A DNA stretch of 64,000 bases. It comes from Hyperoodon ampullatus (taxonomy: Eukaryota > Chordata > Mammalia > Artiodactyla > Ziphiidae). The notes beneath the pieces were generated by a model that saw nothing but the letters and a program-made list of their open reading frames with translations, was not told the origin of the DNA and made no database searches. A program made the position numbers and the translations under genes. Below, one piece after another: positions 21,921 through 34,100 of this stretch. Where the stretch lies: the NCBI GenBank assembly GCA_949752795.1, contig OX457068.1:56634516-56698515 (forward strand), given 5' to 3'. Positions within the stretch are counted from its first letter, which is position 1. Each line of letters begins with the position of its first letter.

Positions 21921-24660
21921 ATATTTATCTTAAAAGAATACACTCTACACTTGCCATTCTCTTTGCCAAAGTGGGTCATTTGCTTTTACCCCCAACCATT
22001 TTGAGACATATTCTTACCTTTAAAACAGAATTTTGAAATATAGATTCGAGAGTTTTGATGTAAGCACCTGTTATTCTTAAATCCCCAGATGCAATCTTGC
22101 TTTATATGAAAATTTATAAAAAACTGTACTTATCTAAGACAGAGTGTGTTTTCTTTCCAATGATTTGTCAGATATCTAATAGTCCCTAAAGATTCAAAAA
22201 TGATTTTTTACAAACAAGTTCAGAAGAACTGATAGCAAAATCTATAACCTTTATGTTTTATTGAGCAAACTGCTGGCATTTTTTTGTCTTCATTTTATTT
22301 AAAAAGTTTTACATTTTTTTAAAGAAATAGACAGGAATCTAAGAGTTGTTTCAGATTCATTTTCCCTTCTCAAGTATTTGTCTACAGTTTTCTACAAAAT
22401 ATAATACAATGCACATTACAGCAAAAACAACTCATTTGCAAATCTATTTCCCACTAAATTGCTATCACCTGCCCTACTGTTTTTCTCTTTCTTCTATCTC
22501 TTAGACTATAGTATTTAATTAATAAGCATGTATATGGGTCTTATTTTATATTCAGACTTAGTTCTCCTCCTGCCTGCTTCTCTGAACAGCTATCCATCTA
22601 GGTATAACACCATGGATCATACTCCTAAACACCAAACTTAGTAATACTTGGTTTAAATTGTTTAGCATGACCTCCAAGGAGCCTAATGAGTGGAGAAGGA
22701 GGATAGAGAGTAATGCTTTTCTACTCTTTAGACTTGAAGAAGAGAGTCTAGGAGTAGACAAGTTTCAAAATAAAGAATATCCTGAGGATATCTTCAGATT
22801 CAATTTACAGTTGCAACATATTCAGAAAAGTTAAAGGCTGTTCTAACATGTGGATACTTCACTGAACTGAACCTCAAAAACTTGAGAGCTTTGCCCATCA
22901 ATAAGGTGGCCTTTGAAGCTACATAACTGATTTTTCTAAAGTTGTAGAAACATCATAAAATTGAGCTGTTCAAGACACCTTTCCTCAGTGAAAAGTCAAT
23001 TACTAATGTTGTAGCTCTTGAAGAATGCTTTTCAAGTTTAAAAAACATTCAAGGAAAAGAGAAAACAGACAAACAGATTGAAAGTTTCCAGTTACATTGA
23101 GATGGATATCCCCATAATTAACAGAGCAAATCTTAATTTCTTTCTAACAATGGTTTTAATTAAATCTATGTAAGTTTTAGTGGAATGTATTCAAGTATGT
23201 TTACTATTGGATGTGCCTCTACCATAACAGAACACCTTGCACTTTTGTACATACAGTATCTATTAGTCTCTGGCAACATATTGTGTCTTTATAATCTAAT
23301 TGTAAATTACATCAAATTCCCATGTTTTCATGAAAAAAGGACCATATATTGTTTTAATCACCATTATAAAGAAAAACTGTGTATACTGAAATGGAATTTT
23401 CATTAGTTTTCAAAATCTCTCAAGATTGTCTTCACTTTTCAAAACTTGAAAACCCAGAAAGAGTGAGAGCCAAAAATAAACAAGCAACAAAAATAAATAA
23501 TAGCACTGAAGGTCCTGACTTGGCAGTATACCAAGTTCTCAACATATTAAAATATCTAGCATATCTACTTAAGGGAATTATAAATCTCCCTTGCTCTGAA
23601 TTAAATAATGCTTCATCCAGGATGGCCCAGGTTTCATTTGCCATCTGAGTTGTTGAATATATAGTAACACCCTAAGTCTTAGGATACTGAGGCTTTACTT
23701 GCCTCTAGAAAAGGTAGTATCAGTCTCAAATAGCATCAAGTTAGCATCTAAGCAGAGAAGCAGAAATTCCTTAGTATTTAGAAAAGAGAGAATTTAATTC
23801 AGGGAATTTATTACACGAGTAATAGCAAATCTGAGAAGCCAAGTAGAAATGGTAAAGCAAACCAGAGATTAGTTATGTCAGAAAAAGGCTATTGCCCATA
23901 GGGTGGAGCAAGAAAGAGAGAAAGTGCCATTACTGAAACATAAAAGAGAACAAAACACCTGAGAATTAGCAGGCCCCGGATTGGTACAAATGTGTGACTA
24001 GTGGAACTCTAGGCCGCAGATAATTGTGTGGGTTTTAGGCTGCCTCAGTTCCATCCTAAGACTGCATCCTTCTTTTTCTAGCGATACCAAAACCAGGGTT
24101 AAGAAGAGAGAGGAGGGATATCCTAGACATAATCTCAATCTCTGTTCTGACAAAGCACACCTGATAAAAAACATTTATTCTGAGTAAAAGCAGTGTCCTT
24201 GATAAGTAAACTCAGTTGCTCAGAAGTCACAACCTAGCCTCTCCTCCCAAAAAGATTGTCACCTGTCCCTGCCTCCTGTAAGGATTTCTAGGACTGCCCC
24301 TCCAGTTCTCCCTGAGCAGACTGCTGCCACTAAGTCTCAGTCAATTTCTCCTTTACTCATACTTTTACACAGAATCAGCATTGTCTTTTACTCCAATCCA
24401 GTTTCCTTTAGTGTGTTCCAATTCATCAGTCTAGCCTGGGTATATCTGAACTCCAATTATTGTTAGAAGTCAATTTTTTTCCCACCAAAAAGCTGTGCCA
24501 CTTACAACTCAAGAAATGCAGAACATTCCTATGACAGCTAAAAAGTTCTTGGTACATTATAGGTCCTTTAGGAAGGTGGTCTTTAGATAACATAGAGACA
24601 GGTGGTGTTACCTCCTTCACGCTCCAGTCAGACATTAAGCAGTGACCCTTTCAAAAGAAC
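21921..24660. other. Non-genic DNA, no confident element
   Basis: No gene is visible. Open frames of 67-89 codons at 22558-22761 (minus), 23185-23406 and 23379-23648 (plus) lack domains. The 23750-24420 stretch may be an old LTR-type repeat, but I cannot assign it. Confidence 0.45.
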
Positions 24661-24663
24661 TGT

Positions 24664-25018
24664 CCTAGTTCAGATGACTATAACAAAAACATCACACACT
24701 ATGTGGCTTATAAACAAAAGAAATTTATTTCTCACAGTTCTGGAAGCTGGGAAGTTCAAGAGCAAGGTGGTGGCACATGCCATTTCTGACGAGAGTTCAC
24801 TCCCTAATTTATACATGACCATCTTTTCACTATGTCCTCACGTGGTGGGAGGGGTAAGAGAGCTCTCTGGGATCTCCTTAATTAGGGTACTAATCCTATT
24901 CATGAATGTTCTACTACCATGACCTAGTTACCTCCCAAAGGTTCCATCTTCTAAGACTATCATGTTGGGGATTAGGATATCAACACATGAATTTTGGGAG
25001 GACACATTCAGTTCATTA
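24664..25018 (-). mobile_element. MLT1-type solo LTR (ERVL-MaLR)
   Basis: Minus-strand LTR. On the plus strand the landmarks in order are 'gactataacaaaaacatca', 'gtggcttataaacaaaag', 'tttatttctcacagttctgg' (24724-24743), 'tatgtcctcacgtggtggga', 'ctccttaattagggtactaatcc', 'atgaccta' and 'aacacatgaattttgggagg' (24981-25000). This is the reverse complement of the MLT1 layout and parallels the copy at 1266-1603. Confidence 0.8.
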
Positions 25019-25040
25019 AACTAATCTATCATGGAGGTTT

Positions 25041-25265
25041 TAAAATGTTTTATTGAAATATAGTTGATTTACAATTTTGTGTTAGTTTCATGTGTATAGA
25101 AAAGTGATCCATCTTTTATATAATATGTATATATACAGATATAGGCATACATATTATTTTTTAGATGAATTTTCTACTATAGGTTATTATAAGGTATTGG
25201 ATATAGTTCCCTGTGCTATACAGGAGGTTCTTGTTCATTATCTATTTTATATTTAGTAGGCATCC
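25041..25265 (-). mobile_element. Short L1 3' UTR fragment
   Basis: On the plus strand it reads 'tttattgaaatatagttgat', 'gttagtttcatgtgta', 'gttccctgtgctatacagg' and 'ttatctattttatatttagt', the reverse complement of an L1 3' end with its 'gtataactgattcac'-type region. The 9-bp repeat tggaggttt at 25032-25040 and 25266-25274 is a TSD. It is 5'-truncated to about 225 bp and belongs to a subfamily different from the L1s at 28-43 kb. Confidence 0.75.
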
Positions 25266-25274
25266 TGGAGGTTT

Positions 25275-26020
25275 GAGAGCTACAATCTCTTGAACAGGAA
25301 TAAGGCCTTCCGGTCACTGTCAAAGTCCAGAGCTTTCAGCAGAGAATATGTACCGGCTACCACAAAGGGCCATGAAGCTTTCACACTGTAGAACTCTAAG
25401 GTGCTCTTCTGAGGTGATGATGGTGCCCCAGGAGTTGTAAATCAGGGTGACCCTACCCAAGCCCATAGCAAGTGTTAAATAAATACTTGTTATATGATGA
25501 CATATGAGGTTAGCAAAGCCTCATACTATAGAGCAGGACAAATATCATTACATGGAAATATGTTTTATAGAGAAATGGATATTGGTAAATTATCTAAGAT
25601 TTTTTTCTGGTTAAAAATTGCATTTTGCTTGAATAATAGTAGGACATGAAATTGCCAGAGGAATGCTATTAATGAATTAGGATCCACATATTCTACTCAA
25701 TTAAATTATACAAAAAGGCATGTTGAACATAATGAAGCATCATCTAATTAGAAGGTTCAAAAAGGTCTTTGAAAATCAGGGCATTCATGGAAATTTTTGC
25801 CTTAAGACACTCTCATCACAAGTGTCCTTTCTGCCCAAAATGATCATTAGTATTTGCCTTAAATTGCAGAGATGTGGGTATGTTAGATATTTCCTTCCTT
25901 GCCTCTCAAACAGAAGCAGAATTTCTTTTCATTTTCTTTATTCTCTGCTTGTGCAATATGTGTGGGCATTAATCCTATATGTCCTTGTTGCATGTGTGTA
26001 ATCTTGTTTATCTTTCTAAG
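25275..26020. other. Non-genic DNA with a 53-codon antisense open stretch
   Basis: An L2/MIR-like 3' terminal motif 'gttaaataaatacttgtt' lies at about 25473-25490. On the minus strand, 25441 down to 25283 is open for 53 codons without an initiating Met. I do not recognise the peptide, and chance is a fair explanation. Confidence 0.4.
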
Positions 26021-26032
26021 CTTTGGTTCATT

Positions 26033-26157
26033 TCTCTTTTTTTCTTTTTGGCCATGCCCTGTGGCTCATGGGATCTTCATTCCCTGACCAGGGATCTAAC
26101 CTGAATCCTTGGCAGTGAAAGCACAGAATCCTAACCACTGAACCGTTAGGGAATTCC
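26033..26157 (-). mobile_element. CHR-1-type tRNA-derived SINE
   Basis: Minus-strand SINE of about 120 bp. On the plus strand it reads 'ttttggccatgccctgtggc' to 'aaccactgaaccgttagggaattccc'. This is the short CHR-1 form, shared more widely among cetaceans, hippos and ruminants than CHR-2. A 12-bp TSD, ctttggttcatt, occurs at 26021-26032 and 26158-26169 with one base of overlap ambiguity. The B box here is ggttagatcc, keeping the tRNA-like A that CHR-2 copies lack. Confidence 0.88.
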
Positions 26158-26530
26158 CTTTGGTTCATTCCTTACACATGACTGTTGTCCTTTATGATTC
26201 CAGTCTCAGATGAATCCACTTTTATCATCCTTCTTATTCTTTATCACCCCAACCACTGAACCCAGCCTGAGCTGAGCACAGTGGTATGGAAATGTATCTG
26301 TATGGACTTGCAGATGGAGGGCTGAAGGAAGGTTATGCTGTTGTCACAGAGATGTCAACTCCTGAGTGGCCAAGAGAAGTCATGGATCACACATCACGTA
26401 TTTTTAGACAAGATGCATATAACTAATAAAATCAGCCTTGTGTAAGATATGGCCCTTGACATTGAAAAGAACAGATACAAGTGTGCACATTCATACTCGC
26501 TAATCTCTCAATATAAAAATTGACAGTAAA

Positions 26531-26745
26531 GGGGCTTCCCTGGTGGCACGGTGGTTGAGAGTCCGTCTGCCGATGCAGGGGATGCAGGTTCGTGCCCCAG
26601 TCCGGGAAGATCCCACGTGCCGCGGAGCGGCTTGGCCCGTGAGCCATGGTCACTGAGCCTGTGTGTCCGGAGCCTGTGCTCCGCAACGGGAGAGGACACA
26701 ACAGTGACAGGCCCACGTACCACTAAAAAAAAAAAAAAAAAAAAA
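26531..26745 (+). mobile_element. CHR-2-type SINE
   Basis: Full-length SINE with A-box region 'tggtggcacggtggttgag', B-box region 'caggttcgtgcc', body and a poly(A) of about 27. A perfect 16-bp TSD aaaaattgacagtaaa flanks it at 26515-26530 and 26746-26761. Confidence 0.96.
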
Positions 26746-26863
26746 AAAAATTGACAGTAAAATAATTGCCAAACAGCCTGGATGAATATGTACTCTGAGT
26801 ACCTCAAGCTCTGATTATAGCAGTACTGCTTGGGAAGTCAAATTATAATCAAAAATTATATCA

Positions 26864-27082
26864 AGGGCTTCCCTGGTGGCGCAGTGGTTGAGAGTCCGCC
26901 TGCTGATGCAGGGGACACGGGTTCGTGCCCCGGTCCGGGAAGATCCCACATGCTGCGGAGCGGCCAGGCCTGTGAGCCATGGTCGCTGAGCCTGTGTGTC
27001 CAGAGCCTGTGCTCCGCAACGGGAGAGGCCACAACAGTGAGAGCCCCGCGTACCGCAAAAAAAAAAAGAAAGAAAAAGAAAA
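26864..27082 (+). mobile_element. CHR-2-type SINE
   Basis: Full-length SINE with few departures from the other copies and an A-rich tail broken by G residues. The 13-bp TSD aaaaattatatca is perfect (26851-26863 and 27083-27095). It lies about 100 bp downstream of another CHR-2 insertion on the same strand, but the TSDs differ, so these are two independent insertions and not a duplication. Confidence 0.96.
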
Positions 27083-27095
27083 AAAAATTATATCA

Positions 27096-27640
27096 GTGAA
27101 CAGGGGAATGGAAAGTGTCAATATTCCTAACATGAGGAAGAGTAGGTCACAGTGCTGAAACAGGGTACCCTCCATCTCAGCGGTGAATTTAGACAAAGAT
27201 TTCTAGTTAACCACTACTTTACCTAAGGCTGTATTGCTGACCATTTCTTACCTTTTTTTTTTTTTTCCTGGATAAATTAATCTGCATCAGTCTATGATTC
27301 TGGCATACTAGCTCTGGACTTATTCTAATTCTTTAATATATCTGTGCATTGATTGTGCCTTATGTATTTATTTCATAGTTTAGGAACTGGAGGCCAATTT
27401 TACTTCCCTTATTTTAAATTTCTTGGGGCAAACAACTATTGCCACAAGTAACATTCTGATTTTTGTTTGGGAACTAAAAGCAGCATAAAAAGATATATTA
27501 ATAAATTCAGCATTTTCTTAAAAATAGAAACTATTACATTTGAAATGACATATCTAAATTACCAAGGAGATACTGATTTACATATATAAATCCAATCACA
27601 CAACAGAGGAAACTCCTATGTGAAACTTAATTAATTTAAA
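27096..27640. other. Non-genic DNA between SINEs
   Basis: No gene or recognised element. A 14-nt T tract lies at about 27253-27266. Confidence 0.5.
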
Positions 27641-27654
27641 TATTATGTCATTAG

Positions 27655-28005
27655 GGTCTTCCCTGGTGGTCCAGTGGTTGAGAATCCACCTGCCAATGCA
27701 GGGGACATGGGTTTGAGCCCTGGTCTTGGAAGATTCCACATGCTGCGGAGCAACTAAGCCCATGTACCACAACTACTGTGTCTGTGCTCTAGAGCCCACG
27801 AACCACAACTACTGAGCCCGTGTGCTGCAACTACTGAAGCCCACACACCTAGAGCCCATGTTACACAACAAGAGAGGCCACCACAATGATAAGCCTTCAC
27901 ACTGCAAAAAAGAGTAGCCATCACTTGCCACAATTAGAGAAAGCCCACGTGCAGCAACAAACACACAACACAGACAAAAATAAATAAATAAAATAAAAGT
28001 AAAAT
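27655..28005 (+). mobile_element. Long CHR-type SINE with 'caactactg' repeats
   Basis: It starts with a tRNA-like head ('gtcttccctggtggtccagt') and a B-box region 'gggtttgagccc', then a long body in which 'accacaactactg'/'tgcaactactg' and 'agagcccac/cat' blocks recur. The tail is (AATAA)-rich, not pure A. Head similarity to CHR-2 is high, but the body is about 150 bp longer, so it is a distinct, older CHR branch. A degenerate TSD around 'aaatattat' (about 27638-27646 and 28009-28018) is possible. Confidence 0.85.
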
Positions 28006-28240
28006 AAAATAAATATTATTGTAATATGATTCTATTGCTAACCAAATATATACAATTGGGTTGTTTATTGTTTGTTTTTCTCTCACATGTGGGTTATTTC
28101 TCCCTCTGATAACTTGAATATACTTTAATTTTAATTACAGCTCCTTGGTACATAGAAAATTTTGATTCTTCTAACAAATGATTTCCTGGCTGGCCAAGTT
28201 CAGAGCTCCTAACTCCCTTTCTTAAATGTTCTGTCTTTGA

Positions 28241-30222
28241 GGGGAATTAATGGAGATGGTGGAAGAGTAAGATGTGGAGATAAACTTCCTCCCCACAGAT
28301 ACATCAGAAATACATCTATACATGGAACTGCTCCTACAGAACACCCACTGAACACTGGCAGAAGACCTCAGAACTCCCAAAAGGCAAGAAACTCCAAACG
28401 TACCTGGGTAGGGCGAAAGAAAAAGAAAAAAACAGAGACAAAAGAATAGGAATGAGGCCTGCACCAGTAGGAGGGAGCTGTGAAGGAGGAAACGTTGCCA
28501 CACACTAGGAAGCCCCTTCATGGGAGGAGACTGTGGGGGGCCGAGGGGGGAAGCTTCATAGCTGCGGAGGAGAGCGCAGCAACAGGGTTGTAGAGGGCAA
28601 AGCGGAGAGATTCCCGCACAGAGGATTGGTGCCGACTGGGACTCAGCAGCCCGAGAGGCTTGTCTACTCACCCGCCAGGATGGGCGGGGGCTGGGAGCTG
28701 AGGCTCAGGCTTCAGTCCAATTGCAGGGAGAGGACTGGTGGCATGAACATAGCCTGAAGGGATTAGTGCACCACAGCTAGCCTGGAGGGAGTCCAGGAAA
28801 AAGTCTGGACCTGCTGAAGAGGCAAGAGAATTTCTCTTGCCTCTTTGTTTCCTGGTGTGCGAGGAGAAGGGATTAAGACCATTGCTTAAAGGAGCTCCAG
28901 AGATGGGCATGAGCCGTGGCTATCAGCACGGACCTCAGAGACGGGCATGAGATGCTAAGGCTGCTGCTGCCACCACCAAGAAGCCTGTGTGCAAGCACAG
29001 GTCACTGCCCACACCCATCCTCCTGGGAGCCTGTGCAGCCTGCCACTGTCAGGGTCCCGAGATCCAGGGACAACTTCCCCAGGAGAATGCATGGCACGCC
29101 TCAGAATGCTGCAATGCCATGCAGGCCTCTACCGCAGCAGGCTTGCCCCGCATCTGTACCCCTCCCTCCCCCGGCCTGAGTGAGTCAGAAACCCGAATCA
29201 GCTGCTCCTTTAATCCCGTCCTGTCTGAGCGAAGAAGAGATGCCCTCAGGTGACCTACACTCAGAGGCGGGGCCAAATCCAAAGCTGTACCCCAGAAGCT
29301 GTGTGAACAAAGAAGAGAAAGGGAAATTTCTCCCAACAGCCTCAGGAGTGGCGGATTAAATCTCCACAATCAACTTAATGTACCCTGCATCTGTGGAATA
29401 CCTGAATAGACAACAAATCATCCCAAATTGAGGAGGTGGACTTTGAAAGCAAGATATATTATTTTTACCCCTTTTCCTCTTTTTGTGAGTGCGTATGTGT
29501 ATGATTCTATGTGAGATATTGTCTGTATAGCTTTGCTTTCACCATTTGTCCTAGGGTTCAGTCCATCCTTTTTTTTTTTTAACTTAAAAAAATTGTTTTC
29601 TTAATAATTATTTTTTAATTTTTTATTTTAATAACTTATTTTATTTTATCTTACTTTATTTTATTTCATTTATCTCCTTTTTTCTTTCTTTCTTTCTTTC
29701 TACTTTTTCTCCCTTTTATTCTGAGCCGTAGGATGAAGGGCTCTTGGTGCTTCAGCCAGGAGTCAGTGCTGTGCCTCTGGGGTGGGAGAGCCAACTTCAG
29801 GAGACTGGACCACAAGAGACCTCCCAGCTCCACATAGTATCAAAAGGCGAAAATCTCCCTGAGAACTCCATCTCAACACTGAGACCCAGTTTCACTCAAC
29901 GAACAGCAAGCTACAGTGCTGGTCACCCTATGCCAAACAATTAGCAAGACAGGAACACAACAACATCCATTAGAACAGAGGCTGCTTAAAATCATAAAAA
30001 GTCCACAGACACCCCAAAACACACCACCAGACGTGAACCTGTCCACCAGAAAGACAAGATCGAGCCTCATCCACCAGAACACAGGCACTAGTCCCCTCCA
30101 TCAGGAAGCCTACACAACCCACTGAACCAACTTCACCCACTGGGGACAAACACCAAAAACAACGAGAACTATGAACATGCAGCCTGCAAAAAGGAGACCC
30201 CAAACACAGTAAGATAAGCAAA
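28241..30222 (+). promoter_or_regulatory. L1 5' UTR with presumed internal promoter
   Basis: About 1.98 kb upstream of ORF1. The first 1.1 kb is markedly more GC-rich than the surroundings, with many CpG-decayed sites. A T-rich, low-complexity part follows at 29560-29705, including (TTTTA)n and (TTTC)n stretches. In L1 elements this region holds the internal sense promoter and often an antisense promoter; that is family knowledge, and no activity can be read from this sequence. A 149-codon antisense open frame occupies its first 430 bp. Confidence 0.6.
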
Positions 30223-31115
30223 ATGAGAAGACAGAAAACACACAGCAGATGAAGAAGCAAGGTAAAAAAACACCAGACCTAACAAATGAAGAGGAAATAG
30301 GCAGTTTACCTGAAAAAGAATTCAGAATAATGATAGTAAAGATGATCCAAATTCTTGGAAATAGAATAAAGAAAATGCAAGAAACATTTAACAAGGACTT
30401 AGAAGAACTAAAGAGGAAACAAGCAATGATGAACAACACAATAAATGAAATTGAAAATACTCTATAAGGGATCAATGACAGAATAACTGAGTCAGAAGAA
30501 CGGATAAGTGACGTGGAAGATAAAATAGTGGAAATAACTACTGCAGAGCAGAAGAAAGAAAAAAGAATGAAAAGAACTGAGGACAGCCTCAGAGACCTCT
30601 GGGACAACATTAAATGCACCACCATTCAAATTATAGGGATTCCAGAAGAAGAAGTGAAAAAGAAAGGGACTGAGAAAATATTTGAAGAGATTATAGTTGA
30701 AAACTTCCCTAATATGGGATAGGAAATAGTTAATCAAATCCAGGAGGCACAGAGAGTCCCATACAGGATAAATCCAAGGAGAAATACGCCAAGACACATA
30801 TTAATCAAACTGTCAAAAATTAAATACAAAGAAAACATATTAAAAGCAGCAAGGGAAAAAACACAAATAACACACAAGGGAATCCCCATAGGGTTAATAG
30901 CTGATCTTTCAGCAGAAACTCTGCAAGCCAGAAGGGACTGGCAGGACATATTTAAAGTGATGAAGGTGAAAAACCTACAACCAAGGTTACTCTACCCAGC
31001 AAGGATCTCATTCAGCTTTGATGGAGAAATTAAAAGGTTTACAGACAAGCAAAAGCTGAGAGACTTTAGCACCACCAAAGCAGCTTTACAACAAATGCTA
31101 AAGGAAATTCTCTAG
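30223..31115 (+). pseudogene. L1 ORF1 remnant (ORF1p, RNA-binding chaperone)
   Basis: ORF1p is the trimeric RNA-binding protein of the L1 ribonucleoprotein. The expected start ATG is at 30223, but a 1-base shift before 30249 puts it out of frame with the rest. From 30249 the frame reads an acidic N-terminal stretch (DLTNEEEIGSLPEKEFRIM), then a Lys/Glu-rich region that in the family forms the coiled coil. It meets an in-frame stop at 30465-30467, resumes with the RRM-proximal part (IQIIGIPEEE), and is stopped again at 30720-30722. The normal terminal stop is at 31113-31115 in the same phase. The length (about 297 codons) is normal for the family. It is inactive. Confidence 0.9.
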
Positions 31116-31173
31116 GCAAGAAACACAAGAGAAGGAAAAGGTCTACAGTAACAAGCAAAAAACAATTAAGAAA

Positions 31174-34100
31174 ATGGGAATAGGAACATACATATTGATA
31201 ATTACCTTAAATGTAAATGGATTAAATGTTCCCACCAAGAGACACAGACTGGCTGAATGGATACAAAAATAAGACACATATATATGCTATCTATAAGTGA
31301 CCTGCTTCAGACATAGGGACACATACAAATTGAAAGTGAGGAGATGGAAGAAGTCATTCCATGCAAATGGAATTCAGAAGAAAGCTGGAGTAGCAATTCT
31401 CATATCAGACAAAATAGACTTTAAAATAAAGACTATTACAGGATACAAAAAGGACGCTACAGAATTATCAAGGGATTGATCCAAGAAGAAGATATAACAA
31501 CTGTAAATATTTAGGCACCCAACATAGGAGTACATCCATACATAAGGCAAATACTAACAGCCATAAAAGGGGAAATCGACAGTAGTACATTCATAATACG
31601 GGACATTAACACTCCACTTTCACCAATGGACAGATCATCCAAAATGAAAATAAATAAGGAAACACAAGCTTTAAATGATACATTAAACAAGATGGACTTA
31701 ATTGATATTTAAGGGGTATTCCATCTAAAAACAACAGAATACACATTTTTCTCAAGTGTTCATGGAATATTCTCCAGGCTACATCATATCTTGGGTCATA
31801 AATCAAACCTTGGTAAATTTTTTAAAAATGCAATTATATCAAGTATCTTTTCTGAAAAAAAACACTATGAGACTAGATATGAATTACAGAAAAAATCTGT
31901 AAAAACTGCAAACACATGAAGGCTAAACAATATGCTACTCAATAACGAAGTGATCACTGAAGAAATCAAAGAGGAAATCCAAAAAATACCTAGAAACAAA
32001 TGGCAGTGGGGACAGGACAACCCAAAACTTATGGGATGCAGCAAAAGCAGTTCTAAGAAGGAAGCGTATAGTAATACAATCCTACCTTAAGAAACAGGAA
32101 ACACCTCAAATAAACAATCTAACTTTGCACTTAAAGAAATGAGAGAAAGAAGAACAACAACAATAAAAAAAACAAAGTTAGCAGAAGGAAAGAAATCATA
32201 AAGATCAGATCAGAAATAAATGAAAAAGAAATGAAGTCAATTATAGCAAAGATCAATAAAACTAAAAGCTGGTTCTTTGTGAAGATAAACAAAATTGATA
32301 AACCATTAACCACACTCATCAAGAAAAAAATGGAGAAGACTCAAATCAATGGAATTAGAAATGAAAAAGGAAAAATAACAACTGACACTGAAGAAATACA
32401 AAGGATCATGAGAGATTACTACAAGCAACTCTGTGCCAATAAAATGGACAAACTGGAAGAAATGGACAAATTCTTAGAAATGCCAAGCCTGCCAAGACTG
32501 AACCAGGAAGAAATAAAAAATATGAACAGACCAATCACAAGCACTGAAATTGAAACTGTGATTAAAAATTTTCCAAAAACAAAAGCCCAGGACCAGATGG
32601 CTTCACAGGTAAATTCTATCCAACATTTAGAGAAGAGCTAACACGTATCCTTCTCAAACTCTTCCAAAATATAGCACAGGGAAGAACACTCCCAAACTCA
32701 TTCTACAAGGAAATCATCACCCTGATACCAAAACCACACAAAGATGTCACAAGAAAGAAAACTACAGGCCAATATCAGTGATGAACACAGATGCAAAAAT
32801 CCTCAACAAAATACCAGCAAACAGAATCCAACAGCACACTAAATGGATCATACACAATGATCAAGTGGGGTTTATTCCAGGAATGCAAGGATTCTTCAAT
32901 ATATGCAAATCAATCAACGTGATACTCCATATTAACAAATTGAAGGAGAAAAACCATATGGTCATCTCAATAGATGCAGAGAACAGACTTGAGAAAATTC
33001 AACACCCATTTATGATAAAAACTCTCCAGAAAGTAGGCATAGGGGTAACTTTCCTCAACATAACAAAAGCCATATATGACAAACCCACAGCCAACATCAT
33101 CCTCAATGGTGAAAAACTGAAATCATTTCCACTAAGATCAGGAACAAACAAGTTGCCCACTCTCACCACTCTTATTCAACATAATTTTAGAAATTTTAGC
33201 CACAGCAATCAGAGAAGAAAAAGAAATAAAAGGAATCCAAATCGGAAAAGAAGACGTAAAGCTGTCACTCTTTGCAGATGACATGAAACTATACATAGAG
33301 AATCCTAAAGATGCTACCAAAAAACTACTAGAGCTAATCAATGAATTTGGTAAAGTATAAGGCTACAAAATAAATGCACAGAAATCTCTGGAATTTCTAT
33401 ACACTAATGATGAAAAATCTGAAAGTGAAATTAAGAAAACGCTCCCATTTACCATTGGAACAAAAAGAATAAAATATCTAGGAATAAACCTACCTAAAGA
33501 GACAAAAGACCTGTATGCAGAAAATTATGACACTGATGAAAGCAATTAAAGATGATACAAATAGATGGAGAGATATACCATATTATTGGATTGGAAGAAT
33601 CAACATTGTGGAAATGACTACTCCCAAAGCAATCTACAGATTCAATGCAATCCCTATCAAGCTACCACTGGCATTTTTCACAGAACTAGAACAAAAAATT
33701 TCACAATCTGTATGGAAACACAAAAGACCCCTGGTAGTGAAAACAATCTTGAGAAAGAAAAATGGAGCAGGAGGAATTAGGCTCCCTGACCTCCGACTAT
33801 ACTACAAAGCTACAGTAAACAAGACAGTATGGTACTGGCACAAAATCAGAAATATAGATCAATAGAACAGGATAGAAAGCCCAGAGAAAAACCCACGCAC
33901 ATATGGTCACCTTATCTTTGATAAAGGAGTCAAGAATATACAGTGGAAAAAAGATAGCCTCTTCAATAACTGTTGCTGGGAAAACTGGACAGGTACATGT
34001 AAAAGTATGAGATTAGATCACTCTCTAACACCATACACAAAAATAAGCTCAAAATGGATTAAAGACCTAAATGTAAGGCTAGAAACTACCAAACTCTTAG

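Noticed and set aside
26864..26940. tRNA-like head with A and B boxes as a tRNA gene
   Set aside because: It is the tRNA-derived part of a SINE with body, poly(A) tail and TSD; the cloverleaf is not maintained and the same unit recurs throughout the window.
26515..27095. The two neighbouring CHR-2 SINEs as a segmental duplication
   Set aside because: Their TSDs differ (aaaaattgacagtaaa and aaaaattatatca) and the DNA between them is not repeated, so they are independent insertions.
28916..29253. Overlapping short ORFs in GC-rich DNA, possibly a CpG-island gene
   Set aside because: They lie inside the L1 5' UTR, and the GC content belongs to the retrotransposon.
30110..30625. 171-codon minus-strand ORF
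   Set aside because: It lies antisense to the L1 5' UTR end and ORF1. The purine-rich sense strand gives a pyrimidine-rich antisense with few stops and a hydrophobic peptide; it is a shadow frame.
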